From positions 58,325 through 81,904 of the forward strand of contig JAMYWO010000064.1 in assembly GCA_024220525.1 (NCBI GenBank): DNA of 23,580 bases. Reading direction: 5' to 3'. Under the pieces are notes generated by a model. It did not search any database. It was not told where the DNA came from and worked only from the letters and a program-made list of their open reading frames with translations. This stretch comes from Cochliopodium minus (lineage: Eukaryota; Discosea; Himatismenida; Cochliopodiidae). The translations under genes were made by a program, and so were the position numbers. Of this stretch, positions 1-12,700 are shown one piece after another (the stretch's first letter is position 1; each line of letters begins with the position of its first letter).

Positions 1-77
1 AAACAAGCATAAAGGTCCAAAATCCTTTACTCCCATTGATAAATGAAGTCAAAAGACAAAATTCCCATAAGCCTTAA
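1..77 (+). CDS. possible 3' end of an unidentified gene (partial)
   Basis: The first 77 bases are clearly less AT-biased than the low-complexity sequence that follows, which is how exons look elsewhere in this window. One plus-strand frame, starting at base 3, stays open for 24 codons to a TAA at 75-77. A second frame ends earlier, at a TGA near base 46, so the reading frame is not secure. If coding, this would be the tail of a gene running convergently into COG6. The piece is too short to recognise a family and no product is proposed. Confidence 0.3.
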   Translation, partial: TSIKVQNPLLPLINEVKRQNSHKP

Positions 78-195
78 ATTGATTTAATTTTAAATTTTAA
101 ATATTTTTAATTACAACTTGTTTTTTTTTTTGTTAATAAACATACTCAAAAACATTCTCCCAATTTTCATTTCTTTCATTTTAGTTTGTTTTATT

Positions 196-1907
196 TTAGA
201 CAAATAGAATGCTGAGTTGATCTGGAGTGTATTTAAGTAAGTTTGAAAAGTTTGGATAATTTTTGGTAACATAGTCGTAAAGCTTTTTGTAAGCAATGAC
301 AATCAATTTGAATACCTCTTCTTTAGCAGACTTTTTGATATCCTGGCTTTGTATCTTTGAAAAGATAGGGATGGACAAAATGGAGTTTTCCCCAAACAAA
401 GCAGACTCAATCTGATCCATGGTGGAAGAAATGGAAGAAGAGTCCATGGGTGTAATTGTATCCTTGTCGTAAGTCTCTATCATATTCAAATGTTTAGAAA
501 GTCCTGAAGCAACCAAAATAGATCCAGTCTTTTTATTAAAAAAAATTAATTTAATTTAAATATTTTATTTATTTAAATATTATTTTTATTTTGTTTTTTA
601 TTAATAATTTTTTTTTTTACCTCTTCTTCCACCAATTTTTGTTTGTGTTCATCAATCATCTCCATAATTTTGGTTTGAACCTTCTTAGCAAAATCATACT
701 TCTCAATAGTCTTACAAATAACGAAGAAACAGTTAATCAAAAAGACGAGTTTTTCTTTATTGTTGGTCAACATTTGGCAACTTTGAAAGGTGAATTTGAG
801 TAAAGGATCCACCAAAGAGTTTATAACGGGTGTGAATTGGTGCTCCTTTTTCTCCTTTGATTCGAGGACCAGTGTTGTATCAAACGAAGTGCAAATTTGT
901 GATAATTGTTGTATGACCTATTAAAGATCAAATTTAAATTCATATTTTTATTTTATTGACATTTTTATTTTTTATTTTTTATTTTTTATTTTTTATTTCA
1001 AATTTTTTATTTCAAATTTTTTATTTCAAATTTTTATTTTTATTTTTATTTAGTTTTTTTGTTTGTTTTTTTTATTTTTACTTGGTGAAATTCATTCGGA
1101 GGAGAAAGGTTGGTTGGAGGAGGGGGAGTTTGTTGAAGGTGATCGGAGAATTTTTTGTGAACCAAATCGAAGAAAACTTTGATGGATTGATGCTTGCAAG
1201 AAGAGAAAGTCAAAGTTAATGGACTGTCAGGACCTTTTTTTAAATTTTAAAAAAATTTATTTTAAAAAAAACAAATTAAAATTAAATCAATAAAAATAAC
1301 AAATAAAATAAAAAATTAATTAAAATAAAAAAACATTTTACTAAAAAATATTTAAAAAAATTTAAAATTTAATTCAATTTTAAAAATATTTATAAAATTT
1401 TCAAAAATTAAATTGTAATAAAATGAAAATATATTTTGAAAAAATAAAAATATCTTTATGAAAAAAAAAAATATATATTTTATTTAAAATAAAAAAATTG
1501 CCAATCATAGAAGAAATAGTTTTTTCGTAAAATTCTAAGAGATTGTGGATTTTGTAGACTACGACAATGTCGGCTTTTCTCTGCCCCTTCAACACTTGGT
1601 CGATTCTGATTTTGAAAGGTCTGCAAGAAGCGCTGAAGATGGAAGAAAGGATGGTTATAACAGAACTGTCATCTTCCATCTTTTTGTAAGAAAACTCTTT
1701 GTTTTTTTTCTCCTCTAAAAAGTTTTTTTTAAATTTTAATTTTTTTTTTTATTAATTATTTTATTTTTACTTTAAAAGTACTAAATTATTTAATTTTTTT
1801 ATTTTTATTTTTATTTTTATTTTTTATTTTATTATTTATTTTTTTTATTTTTTATTTTTTATTTTTTAATTTTTATTTTATTATTTTTTATTTTTTATTT
1901 CAAATTT

Positions 1908-1940
<33 letters not shown>

Positions 1941-3598
1941 ATTTTTCATTTCAAATTTTTTTTTTTTTTTTTTATTATTTTTCACCTTCAGAACCAAATA
2001 AGTTTTTCATATTTTCAAATTCAGAAGCAAGGGTCTGGTGAAACCACGCAGACATGTCACCCACATACCTCAAAGGATCATGCGCATGAATGTCAATCGG
2101 TTTAATTCCGAAAGTTCCTCCCACAGTGAGCGCCTTGATGAAAGACGTTGTAATTGCTTCTCCTCCTTTAAAAAAAAATGAAAAAAAATGAAAATATTTT
2201 AAAAAAACATTTTAAATAGACAAATAAAAAATAAAACAAAAATATTTAAAACAATTTCAATTTTATGAACATATTTATTAAAAAAAAAAATGAAAAATTA
2301 AAAAATTAAATGAGTAGAATGAAAACATTGTTAGATAATAATGATCGATAAAAGGATCAATATTTATCAACATTTATAAATGATAATATGATGATTTGGG
2401 TTTCATTGATCAAATCTTTTGTAGAGACATAAAAATTGATCCAGATTATATAACCAAAATTAACAAAAAATTTCAAATAAGGGAGTGAGTAATAAAATCA
2501 TCCAAACATAAACCTTGTTTTTAAATAAAATTCTCAGAAAAAAATGTAGAATTATCATACATATGATTTTAATATAATATTTCTCAATCGAAATTATTTT
2601 TGAAAGTAAAGTTATTTAATTTTTAAAAAAAGTTTTTTACTTGTAGTTTCAACTTCATCAACGCAAAATCTCAACAAGTATGGCCTTTTAGATCTGAGAA
2701 GCTGGATGGCAAGCTTGAGCATGGGTTTGAGCTCGATCAGCTCGCTGGCGAAGTAGGAGAGCTCGTTCTTGATCCATTTGTTGAGCTTGTCGAAGCCGAT
2801 CTCGATCATGCTGGACATCTCATCGATGATTTCCAAGCCTGAGGTTTGTGATTCTTGTGATCTCAAGAGGATCTTTGCATCTTCGTTGATATGATGCATT
2901 TTCTTCAATATCTCGAAGAATACTTCGTTTATCTTTCCCTCCTTTATTATACTCTTCTCTTCTTCTGTTATTTGGAATCTCTCGATGTATTTATCTGTGA
3001 TGAGAAGTTTGTTGGTGTTATCTTGTTGATTCTTCTGCAATTCTTTCGTCTTGTTTATCAGCATCCCTGCTATGTTCTTGGTTTTGTCCAGATTTTCCTC
3101 CATGTTGTCTATACTCTTCACCAATTCGTTCATATCATTATCCAATCTTTCTAATTGCTTATAATAATCAGATTAAAGGTTTTTTTCAATATTTTAATTC
3201 AGAATATTGAAATATTAAAAGAGATAATCAAATTTATATGTATATTTTGCTTATAAAACCTATTATTATTAATAGGTTATTTTTCTTACATTGTTCACAA
3301 ATGAAAATGCATTCAAAAAATTTTTGTTTATTGTTATTGATCTATTCTCAATTTGATTTTTTAAATTGCTTCTTGCCACTTGATTATTTTTTCCATAAAA
3401 TGTAGATAATTTTCTCAACGATTCCAAAAAATCTTTGTCGTCATCATTATTGGATTCAAATATTTTGTTGAGTTTTTTTGTGAGCTCGCCTTTAAATCTA
3501 TTTGTGATCATTTCATTATTATTATCTTCCATTGTAGTATTTTCTTCCATCAATTGGTTATCGAAGGGATCATTGGATACATGTGAGTAAATATCCAT
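196..3598 (-). CDS. COG6: conserved oligomeric Golgi complex subunit 6 (COG6), complete, seven exons
   Basis: COG6 belongs to lobe B of the conserved oligomeric Golgi complex, which tethers retrograde vesicles at the cytosolic face of the Golgi. Exons on the minus strand: 3598-3290, 3157-2641, 2165-1986, 1714-1502, 1233-1082, 917-621 and 528-196. Intron phases join perfectly and give 666 aa, close to animal COG6 (about 657). Family blocks appear in order: an N-terminal NKIFESNNDDDKDFLESL-type segment with LSTFYGKN, a heptad-rich coiled coil in exon 2 followed by SGLEIIDEM, the hallmark HDPLRYVGDMSAWFHQ in exon 3, SCRPFKIRIDQVL in exon 4, and a C-terminal block ending in YTPDQLSILFV. The start ATG follows an A-run. 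Intron 4 begins with GC instead of GT, and intron 2 is long (475 nt). A 194-bp spacer separates the start from the divergent HECT gene. I recognise this by recall of the family, not by a search. Confidence 0.93.
956..1078. repeat. T-rich intron repeat, 14-bp unit (COG6 intron 5)
   Basis: On the plus strand a run of TTTTTTA units passes into three copies of a 14-bp unit, AAATTTTTTATTTC, and then TTTTTA units. It fills most of the intron between COG6 exons 5 and 6, so it is A-rich in the COG6 transcript. The apparent reading frame through it is simple-sequence only. Confidence 0.8.
1234..1501 (-). other. GC-AG intron (COG6 intron 4)
   Basis: Exon 4 ends ATT G and the intron starts GCAATT at 1501; the acceptor is AAAAG ahead of GTCCTGAC at 1233. 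Both ends are phase 1/2 and restore a glycine codon, joining the exon-4 block ending SSMIG to the exon-5 block starting PDSPLTL, as the COG6 family requires. I find no GT near the exon end. The exon-4 frame reads on to a TGA at about 1401-1403, before the first GTAAAA (about 1340), so an in-frame GT-AG alternative is not available. Confidence 0.75.
1735..1980. repeat. T-rich low-complexity intron block (COG6 intron 3)
   Basis: Long stretch of TTTTTA and TTTTTTA units with several ATTTCAAA punctuations, ending in a run of T. It lies within COG6 intron 3 (1985-1715) and has the same strand orientation as the other blocks in the window. No coding potential seen. Confidence 0.75.
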
Positions 3599-3792
3599 TT
3601 TTTTTTTTTAAAATGAAAATTGTTCTATTAATAAAGATGGATTGTGAAAATTAAAAACTCCTTTCATCAATTGAGAAAAATGGGTATTTGAAATGTTGAA
3701 TTTATTTTTTAGAACAGATAAAATTTTATAAAATAAAAAAAAATTACAAGGCGAAAAGGAATCAGTTGATTAATTTTGTTCAAAACCAAAAA
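3599..3792. promoter_or_regulatory. divergent promoter spacer between COG6 and the HECT gene
   Basis: This 194-bp AT-rich spacer separates two start codons facing away from each other, so it must hold the promoter elements of both genes if the start calls are right. No recognisable core element can be assigned. On the COG6 side the ATG is preceded directly by ten A residues after TTTT; on the HECT side by CCAAAAA. A-rich leaders directly before ATG recur in the window. Confidence 0.4.
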
Positions 3793-6700
3793 ATGGAAGG
3801 AAATATAAGCAACATAAATGATGAAGAAATATTATATCCTGAGAAATCATTCCAAAACTTAAGATTTGTTACATATCAAACAAAATTCTTCAATTCATTC
3901 GATTCATCAACCATATTTAAAGAAAGTAACAATCATTCAAAGGATATGTTGAAGAATTTTTCGAAAGATCTTACTGGATTTGAAATCTACTCCCAAAGCA
4001 GATCTCAATTTTCAAAAAAGATAGCATTGACAAATAGACAGATATTGACATATCAAGTAAAGCAAATTCAAACACAATATATTTTGTTGTCCTATATTAA
4101 TATTATCCAAATACAATACTTTATATTTTTTTTTTTATTAACTGAAAAATCAAATATATATTCTCATTTATGATCTATTAGTTCCTATTGAATCTACAAA
4201 GAAGAAAATTGATAGAGAATGTATTAGTGAAGAAAAAGGAAATTCCATTCGAAGCTCATTTGTTGATATCATTATTGAATTTGTTGAAGAAAGAAACATC
4301 TTCAACAATAATAAGTCAATATATACCCATATTAACTCAACAAATTTCAAATTACGATATAGGATCATTTTCATCAGATATATCAAATAAAGATCACGAA
4401 ATATCCAAATTTCTATGCGATTGGATTGAAAAAACATTAAATTCATTTCAAAACGAACAAGAACTTAAGAAACCTCTATTGAAATTGATGTTTTTGATTT
4501 GTAAAGCTACGTTGAGTATAGATCTTCTCCTCACTTTCTTGATCAATTTGGAAAATAATCAGATTAGCTTGGATATTTCAAAAGAGTTGCACGAATTTTG
4601 TAATTATTACATAAAACCCAAAATAGAAGACTTTTCAAACAAAGATTTCAGTAAATTTATTTTTTTAATTTTTATTTAAATAATAAATTCATAATTAATT
4701 TTAAAATAAAGCTCCCATTGGTGGATTTTCTGTTTTGGAGCATCTTCAAAATGAAAATCTTTCTTCTTGCATATGCACGAATGGAAAGTTTGTGTACATT
4801 CATGATAAACAAGGATTAAGGAAGATAGGAACAGGTTTCTCAAATACTGTTCCTGGAAAATGTTACGCAAGTGTTGAAGGGTTTTACAATCTCAAAAAAG
4901 CATGGATGGGCTGTATTGATGAAAAAATATTTTTCAGATCTCCTCAAACAAATCCTTATGCTCTTCTAGTAATTGACTGTGATACTTTGGAGGTAAACAA
5001 AGAAAAAAAAGAAAAAAAAAATTAAATAAAATTATAAATTAGGTCATTGAGAATGTTGAAGTAAATGAGACATCAAAGAATAACCCTTCTACAAGAATTT
5101 TTTGTGAGAAAGATCCTCTTGTTTTTGAAGCCAATGAATTTTCACAAGAGCTTTTGTCTTGCGAAAACTATCCATCTCGTACTCCATTAATCTCAGATGG
5201 GAAAAATTATTTATATCTCATCTCTCAATGTAGCGAAAACAAAACAGAGAAAGAGAATACTCAATCTTTCAAAATTTCATATTTTGTGGACATTTACAAT
5301 CCCAAAGATAGTTTCAGTCATGTGAGAAGAGTGAAATTGAAAGAACAGGACAGCAAACCATTTTTGAACTATGGAGATTTACAACGTGGTTCATTTTACA
5401 CTGATGGAAAGTTTTTGGTTAGACCTTTCTCTGTCCAAGAAGAAAACAAACCTGGTTCATCTAAGAGTAAGATCTTTTCTCTTGATGGTTCTATTGTTGT
5501 TCATATTAAGCCAAACATGAATGGTCTTGCTGTAGGAAATTCTTGGTGTTTTGATCCGAAGAACAATGGAATTTGGAATTATTTTGAAGTTCACGGAAAT
5601 TTCGTTAGGTTCAATAACCATTTCCCTTATCTACCTAACCCTTTCAGTGAGGTTGATCTCAAACTTTTGCAAGAAATTGAACCTCCCTATTTTGATTCAG
5701 ATTCGGAATCTTCTCCTTTAATTGAAAAAAACGATGAGGTTGAAAAAGTAGGAAAGAAAGAGATTAAATTTGTGAGTTACCAGGTTACGAAACAGCTCAT
5801 CTTATCTAAATTCCAGCTCCAACTTAACAGTGCTATTTCTGCTCCTAGACTGATCAAAAATGAAATTGGGAAGAATTTTTCTGATTCGACTGATTCTAAT
5901 TTGGAGAAAATGAAAAAGTTGTTCGATATTTATGAGAAGAATAAAGACGAGAAAAGCATGTTTTCTGTTTTGAGCATAGTCCAATTTTTGTTCAAAAAGA
6001 TAACTTTGAATGGTTACATTATTTTTGAAAAAAATGTTGACAAAACTGAAAATGAAAAAGATAGCAAACATTCTTCTGGGTTTCAATGGTTTGAAAAACT
6101 TTACAAGCTAGTTTCTAATTCAAAGGGAGAAACACCCTTTGAGAAACTATGTTTGGATACCTTTCTTGTTGGATTGGACTATTTTTTGAACGAAGATGAT
6201 TATATAGTTCATGAAACAACTTCTTCCGACACAAATAAAAAAGAGGAAATTAAAAATGAAAAATTGAATGAAAGAAAGTGCAAATTCTTTCTCCAGTTGT
6301 TGAAAAACAATAACACGTGGCTCATTACCAACCTATTAAAACATTTAATAGAAAAGGATGTTTCCTTTTCTTTGTATGTTTTACCTTTTTGTGTTGAAGA
6401 AACCAAACTTTTTTCCATCTTGGAACAACATTACAAGTCTACCAACAACATAACAGATTCTAAAATATCTTCATATTCTATTTCTTTGAAAGCTGAAAAT
6501 GAAGAAAAGTATTTGGATCATTGCAAAGAAATATTCAAAGTTTTGGTTGGTTTGTCTGTTGAAGAAACTCTAAATTTAAATGAGAGTGAAAGTGTTTTCA
6601 ATAAGTTTCTTTGTTTGTTGATGAGAAATCTTTATTCGAGGGATATCATCATCTCTGATCTTAAACCAAAGAACAAAAAGAATTCCAATGAAGAGGAACC

Positions 6701-9700
6701 AATCAAGTTCACCATTCCTTCTATCTCCCTTTCTATTCTCGCTTCCACAATTTGTGAAGGAATATCACAGATTTACAATTCAGAGAAATGGCCTCTTATT
6801 CTTAATTCAACGAATATTCTTTCACAATCATTGATTGGTATTGTCTTGCCTTGTATTCACAGATACTACAACGATTCCCTTTCTATGGAAGTTTTATCCA
6901 TATCCAAAACGATAAATATAATCAAAGAGATTCACGAGCATCATTCCAATTCTCCAGTAGTTTTTAATGAAAAAGAAACAAAAGAGATGTTCTCTAACAT
7001 TTCCACCATTCAATCTTCTCCTATCGTGGTTGAATCTCAACATCCTTATCAATTCTCTTTGAATACATGCTACAAGATATCCATCCCAGGATCTATCAGA
7101 TTGATTCTCAAATTTGATCCAAAATGCGAAACAACGACCAGATATGATAACCTCAAAATCTATGGATCTTCTGAAGATAAAACCGAGAGGATCTATTCAA
7201 GAAAAAATTTTCCAACCAAGCTAATCTTGGAAGGAGATACGATCAAAATAGATTGGTCGAGTGATTCTTATGATGGAGAAAGTAAATTTGGATTCAAAAT
7301 ATCGATTACTGGGGAGATACCCACAATAAATGAGATTCCTTGGCTTTCTGATGCTTATTATTCCATTTCAAGTGCAGTTTCTAAGGCTTCTCTTTTCGAA
7401 TTTCCAATTTCCAATGAAGAAAAGAAGATAAGTGGATGGTTAAAGAGTGATTTCTTTTCTGTCCCTGACAACTTTGATATCAAAAACAACACTTTTTCCC
7501 AAACTCCTTCCGATTTATTCGATGAACTTCTTACTACTTCTCATTTGGTAGATTGGATCGAAGAAAACTCCAATTACCCTCTTTCTACCAATCTATCTCA
7601 GGCATTTAAATACATCATCTTGGTTTTTCTAAAGCATACAAACTTGTTGGATATTGCAAAGAATGCATCTGATTTGATAAAACAAAAGGGAGTTAAAAAC
7701 TGTACTTTTAGCGAAAAAGAATTTATCAATTTCAAGAAAATTCTTTCTTTTACTGACAAAATCGTTCTTAGTCTCAAATTGCACGCCAATAAAAAGTTGG
7801 AAGAGAAAGATTTGGAAAATTTTGATCCTTTGAAGCACTCTGAGAACATCTCCAAACAAATCATCAGCAAATGTGAGTTTTTACTTTGCTTTGGACCAAA
7901 AAACACAAAGAACAACGTAACAAACTCTCCATCTTTGAATGTAGAAAACAAATCTTATTCTCCAAACATCTTGAACACGATCTATCAAAAACTCATGGAT
8001 TTCATTTATTCGGACATTCCTGTATCTGATTTAAGCACCATGCTTTCAATAAGAAACAAAAGAGCCAATGCAAAGAAGATTTCTTTTGATGCTTTTTCTT
8101 TGCTACTTGCTTCTCCTCAATCTGCATTCATCTTTTTGTTTCACTGTTTTCCTCCCTACAGAAAATCTAAAACCATCAAACAACCAAAGAGAAAAGAAAA
8201 GATTGGATGGATCAATTATCACAGTGGAATAGAGAATTGCAATCCTAAAATCTTATCTCAAGTGCAACAATCTTTTTTTGGAGCTTTACAATCCATCATC
8301 CATCTCATCTCATCCAACACAACAAATTATTTGTTGAAATTGCAATGTTTGTTTGCTTGTATCAACGATTATACTGTGGCTGATCATGAATTTCTTTACA
8401 AGAACAAACTTCTTCCCATTCTTTTCAATTTGGAAAGTTCCAAACAAATCCTTTCAAGTGCAGAGAATGATTTGATTTCTCTTGTTTCTTGGAAAGCGTT
8501 TTGTTCAATCTCTACTTCTGCTTTTGGAGCGGAAAATTGTAAGGTGCAGGATTTTGATGATTTCCAAGTTTCAATCATTTCTTTTTTGTTTGAAAACTTG
8601 TTGGTCGAAGAAAAGAACTTTAGGGAGAACGTTTATTTTCTTGAACATAAAGAATTCATTCATAAATTCGAAAAAAATTGGAAAGAGGAACAATCTAAAG
8701 TTATTCGATTTTTAAAGCTTGAAATAAAGAAAAAGTTTAATGAAAACAAAAAGTTGTTGATGAGATTCAAGGAACTTACTCGAAAGACGATTAACAAGGA
8801 AGATAAAAAGAATGAAGAGAATGATATTCCAATCATTGAAGAAAAGATCGAATCCAATCAAAATAATGATCTGATTCCAAAAGAAACTAGTGAGGGAGAA
8901 AAAAGTGATGTAGATTTCAACATATCTGAATCTGTTCCAAACAAAACTCAATCTAATCTAGAAACGGAATTCCCAGAAACGAATCCCAATGCAGAAACTA
9001 ATCACATTGGATCTAAAGAAGATGAAAAATTCAATTTTCTATTTTCTAAACTATCTAAATCTGAAATCATCCAAAAACTAAAAGATAATATTGTTGAAGT
9101 GGACAAAAATGATCAAGTTGAGGAAGTAACTGGTGGAGATTTGTTGGAAGTTTATGATTGGATGGAAATTAATTTTGAAATGATCACCAAATTAATGAAC
9201 ACTGAGTGGGTTGAACAATTCAAAAAAACTATGCTTGAAAACAAGAATCAACTCAAAAATATTTTGTCTGAGGAAAAGAGTCTAGGGAAAATAGTTCCTC
9301 ACATTTATGAGAAACAACCAATAGATGAGAAATGTTTCAATATTCTTAAACTGCTGTACTCTTTAACAAATGTAAACTCAAATTTTTCAAAGTATCTTTC
9401 TCAAAAGAGTGAATATTTCCAAGTACTTTTCTCTTTGAGTTTTTATGGGACACCAAGGATACAGATTATCTCTATCAAGTTGCTCAAAGTTCTTCTTTCC
9501 AACAGAACAGATCCAAAAAACTTTGTAGTTCCAAAAGTTGATGGAAACAATAATGAGGAGATTCTTGTTTGTGATCTCATTCTAGAAATCACATCCAAGA
9601 TCTATCAAATTCCTCCATCACAAACTCACAAAGAATTCTCCAAAATCCACTTGATTCAATCAAGAGTTTCTAAATACAATGTCGCTACTGAATACATAAT

Positions 9701-12700
9701 GTTGATAAGAAGTTTGTTGAACATCAAATCTTGGAAGAAATGCTTTCTTTCTGTTATTGATAACATTATGAGCAAAATCCCTCAATTTAATGATGAGACA
9801 GATGATTCTACTTTTTACAAAGTTTTGACTTGTTTTTCAATTCTTGGAGGTCATATCGAGCAGATCAGAAACAAAGTTCTTTCGTTCACTTTTGACAAGA
9901 ACTCCAACTTTTACGAAGCTACTATTGGAGATGATTATGAGTTGATGTGCACCTCTGCATTCATCAATCATCCCAACAGCGATAAAAAAACAGATATCGT
10001 TCCTTTGAATTCATTGCATCCAATAGACGAGATCAGATTCGATCCATCCATCTTCGTTTTGGACGAATCCAATTTCAAATACTTTGAATACTTCCTATCC
10101 TCCACTGATAAGATATCTAAATGGTGGTATCTGTTGATCCGACCAAGAGCGATCAAATCCTTGGCAGTGATGATGACCCATTCCTCATCTGTATCTTTCC
10201 TGAAAAACACCAAGCAGTTGGACAAGCTCCATTCCTATCTAGAAGAGAAAAAAGAAGAGGAGATATATACTCAAAGCATCCCATCCAATTACATCGAAAG
10301 TCTTGAAAGAAATTATCTTAATTTAACTTTCGATGTGAAATCATTGAACCTGAATGAGATTCCAGATACATTAGATGAGATGTATCTCGCTACTTTACAA
10401 CGTGCATCCGTTTCGGAATTGATTCCTTACTCTCCCTTCCGTTCTTTTGAACCTTCTCTGCCCATTTGTTTTGAAAAAGAAAACTCAAATAGCAAAGAGA
10501 TCATTGTGGAGGAAGGGGGTTTGATTATCTCCCACAAGGAAATCGAGTCTGAAGATGATCAACCTCAACCCATTGTTTCTTCTTCTGCTCTCCCTGATTC
10601 CTTACCTGCTTTTTATTTTGAAGTTGAAGTTATCTCAGAAGGAGAAGAAGAGGATTTGTGTTTTGGTTTTTCAAAGAAGCCTGGTTAATCCCTTTTTTAA
10701 ATAATTTTTTTATTTTTATATTTTTTTATTTTTTTATTTTTATTTTTATTTACAATTAAGCAACCCACCTAAAATCTTGGGAAACTAATTATACTGTTGT
10801 TTATTTGAATAATGGAGTTATTTATGATCAAAGTGAAGAAATAAGTGTTCCAACATATAGTATCAAAGACATTGTGGGAGTTTGTTGGAACAAAATCGAT
10901 GGTAAAATAAATAAATATAAATATAAAATAAAAAATAAAATATTTTAATATTTAATTCTATGATTTAATGATTAAATTTTATGATTTAATATTTAGGAAA
11001 AGTATTCTTCACTAAAAATGGAAGCAAAATAACAATGGATAAATTACCTCAAATTAGTAGTTACACAAAAATTTATCCTATAGTTGGATCTAGATCGAAT
11101 GGAAGCAAAGTGAGCGTTAATTTTGGGCAATCTCCTTTCAAATTTGCATTTTCTGATTACCTGAAAGATACTTTTTCTAAAAAAAAGATTATCAAAGAAG
11201 ATACCTTGTCAAAGAGAAAAGAATTGGCAAAGGATCTCAACAGAAACATGGGATTTTCTTACAAGTTGGCTTTGAAAGCATTAGAGTTGAATAAAGACGA
11301 TCCAAACTCTTCTGTATCTTGGTTGTTGGATAGCAGTGGAGATTATATGATGGAACATCCTGAGTTTGAAGGTGATGATGAAAATGAAGGGAAAGAAGAG
11401 GGTGATAACCTTGGAGAGGAGAATGAAGAGGAGAAAGAAGATATAAAAGAAGAGGATCAGGAAGAAGAAGATTCGAATGATAACGATGAAATGTTTGATA
11501 CAGAAAACTTTGAAGATGATCAGTGCATTTCCTTCTTTCCTTTGTCCGTAAAAGATGTTAAACCTCCCATTTCGGTGATCGTAAAGTCCAAAAAAGATCA
11601 TGTTGGAATGACCAATCCTATAATGAAAAGAATTCTGGAGAAATCTCATTGTGCTGGAACTCTTCTTCATTTTAAAGAAGATGGAAAAGGTTTTGTAGAG
11701 TTTTACATCACCAAAACAAACTCACTTTGTGGGGGCTACTTTGATCTTTCTGATATCGCCATTTTAAACAAGAAACAAGACGGGGTTGGTCCTGCTCTCA
11801 CTGGTGAGAATGAAAATAACAATTTGATCAAAGTGGAGAATAATTTATCTTCTCATTACTTGAGAATCGCTTCTTTGATACTTCTTTCTCACGATAAAGT
11901 TTTCACAAATGATAATTCAGATCAATTCACCACTTTTGTATCTGATATATTCACCCATTATGTAATGCCTCAAACTGATCATCCAATCAATGATAATCTG
12001 AAGAAGATATCACCAATGTTGAGAAGTGGATATCTTTTCTCCTACTTGGATCCTTCATCTATTCTTGGACTTATCAAGAAAAATTTGCAGCAAAAAAAGA
12101 ATCCACAAACATCCGAGATATCAAGCGAAGATAATGGAAAGAGAGACAAGGAAGAAGTAAAAACAAATCAAAAATTCAAATTGATTGATCACATGTTAGA
12201 AAAAACGATAGAACATCTCGGAAATTTTTCGGTCACAAGCAACAAAGACGAACAATTCATCGAAGAATCGATACATCCCTATGAATCTGATATTGAATTG
12301 ATCAAAGAGATAGGAAATGAAAGTTGCCAAGGATTATTCATTCATTTCAGCGAAGAATGCAACATTGGCTTGTCTGATTATCTCATCTTTTACTCTGATG
12401 AAGACTGTCTTTTGGAAGTAGCAAGGTTTTGTGGACAATCCAAGGGAGAAGATCCTGCCAACTTTTGGCCATTATGTTTGCCTTACAAAAAAGTTTGGAT
12501 CAAGTTTGTAACGAAGATAAATGATGAAGAGCTGTGGGGATACAAGTTTACTGTTTATCCCATTGGAACCCTACAAAAACAGTCATTTGAACTTGGTCTT
12601 TGGTTCGCCAAAACGATCTTACAAAACAATGAGCTAAATGAAATGGGTTCCAAAAAACTCTTTGATTCACTGTTTAATATTTATTCGATTGCTAAAGGAG

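Noticed and set aside
956-1219. Plus-strand frame rich in Phe and Leu
   Set aside because: It is translated T-rich simple repeat followed by the antisense of COG6 exon 5.
2330-2560. Intronic C/D-box snoRNA
   Set aside because: An ATGATGA word is present on the plus strand near 2388, but no box D CTGA with terminal pairing follows and the gene strand lacks a proper box C.
2891-3154. Plus-strand frame of 87 codons
   Set aside because: It is the antisense shadow of the well-supported COG6 exon 2 coiled coil.
7598-7951. Minus-strand frames within the large HECT exon
   Set aside because: They lie opposite a 5.6-kb continuous coding exon and have no recognisable motif.
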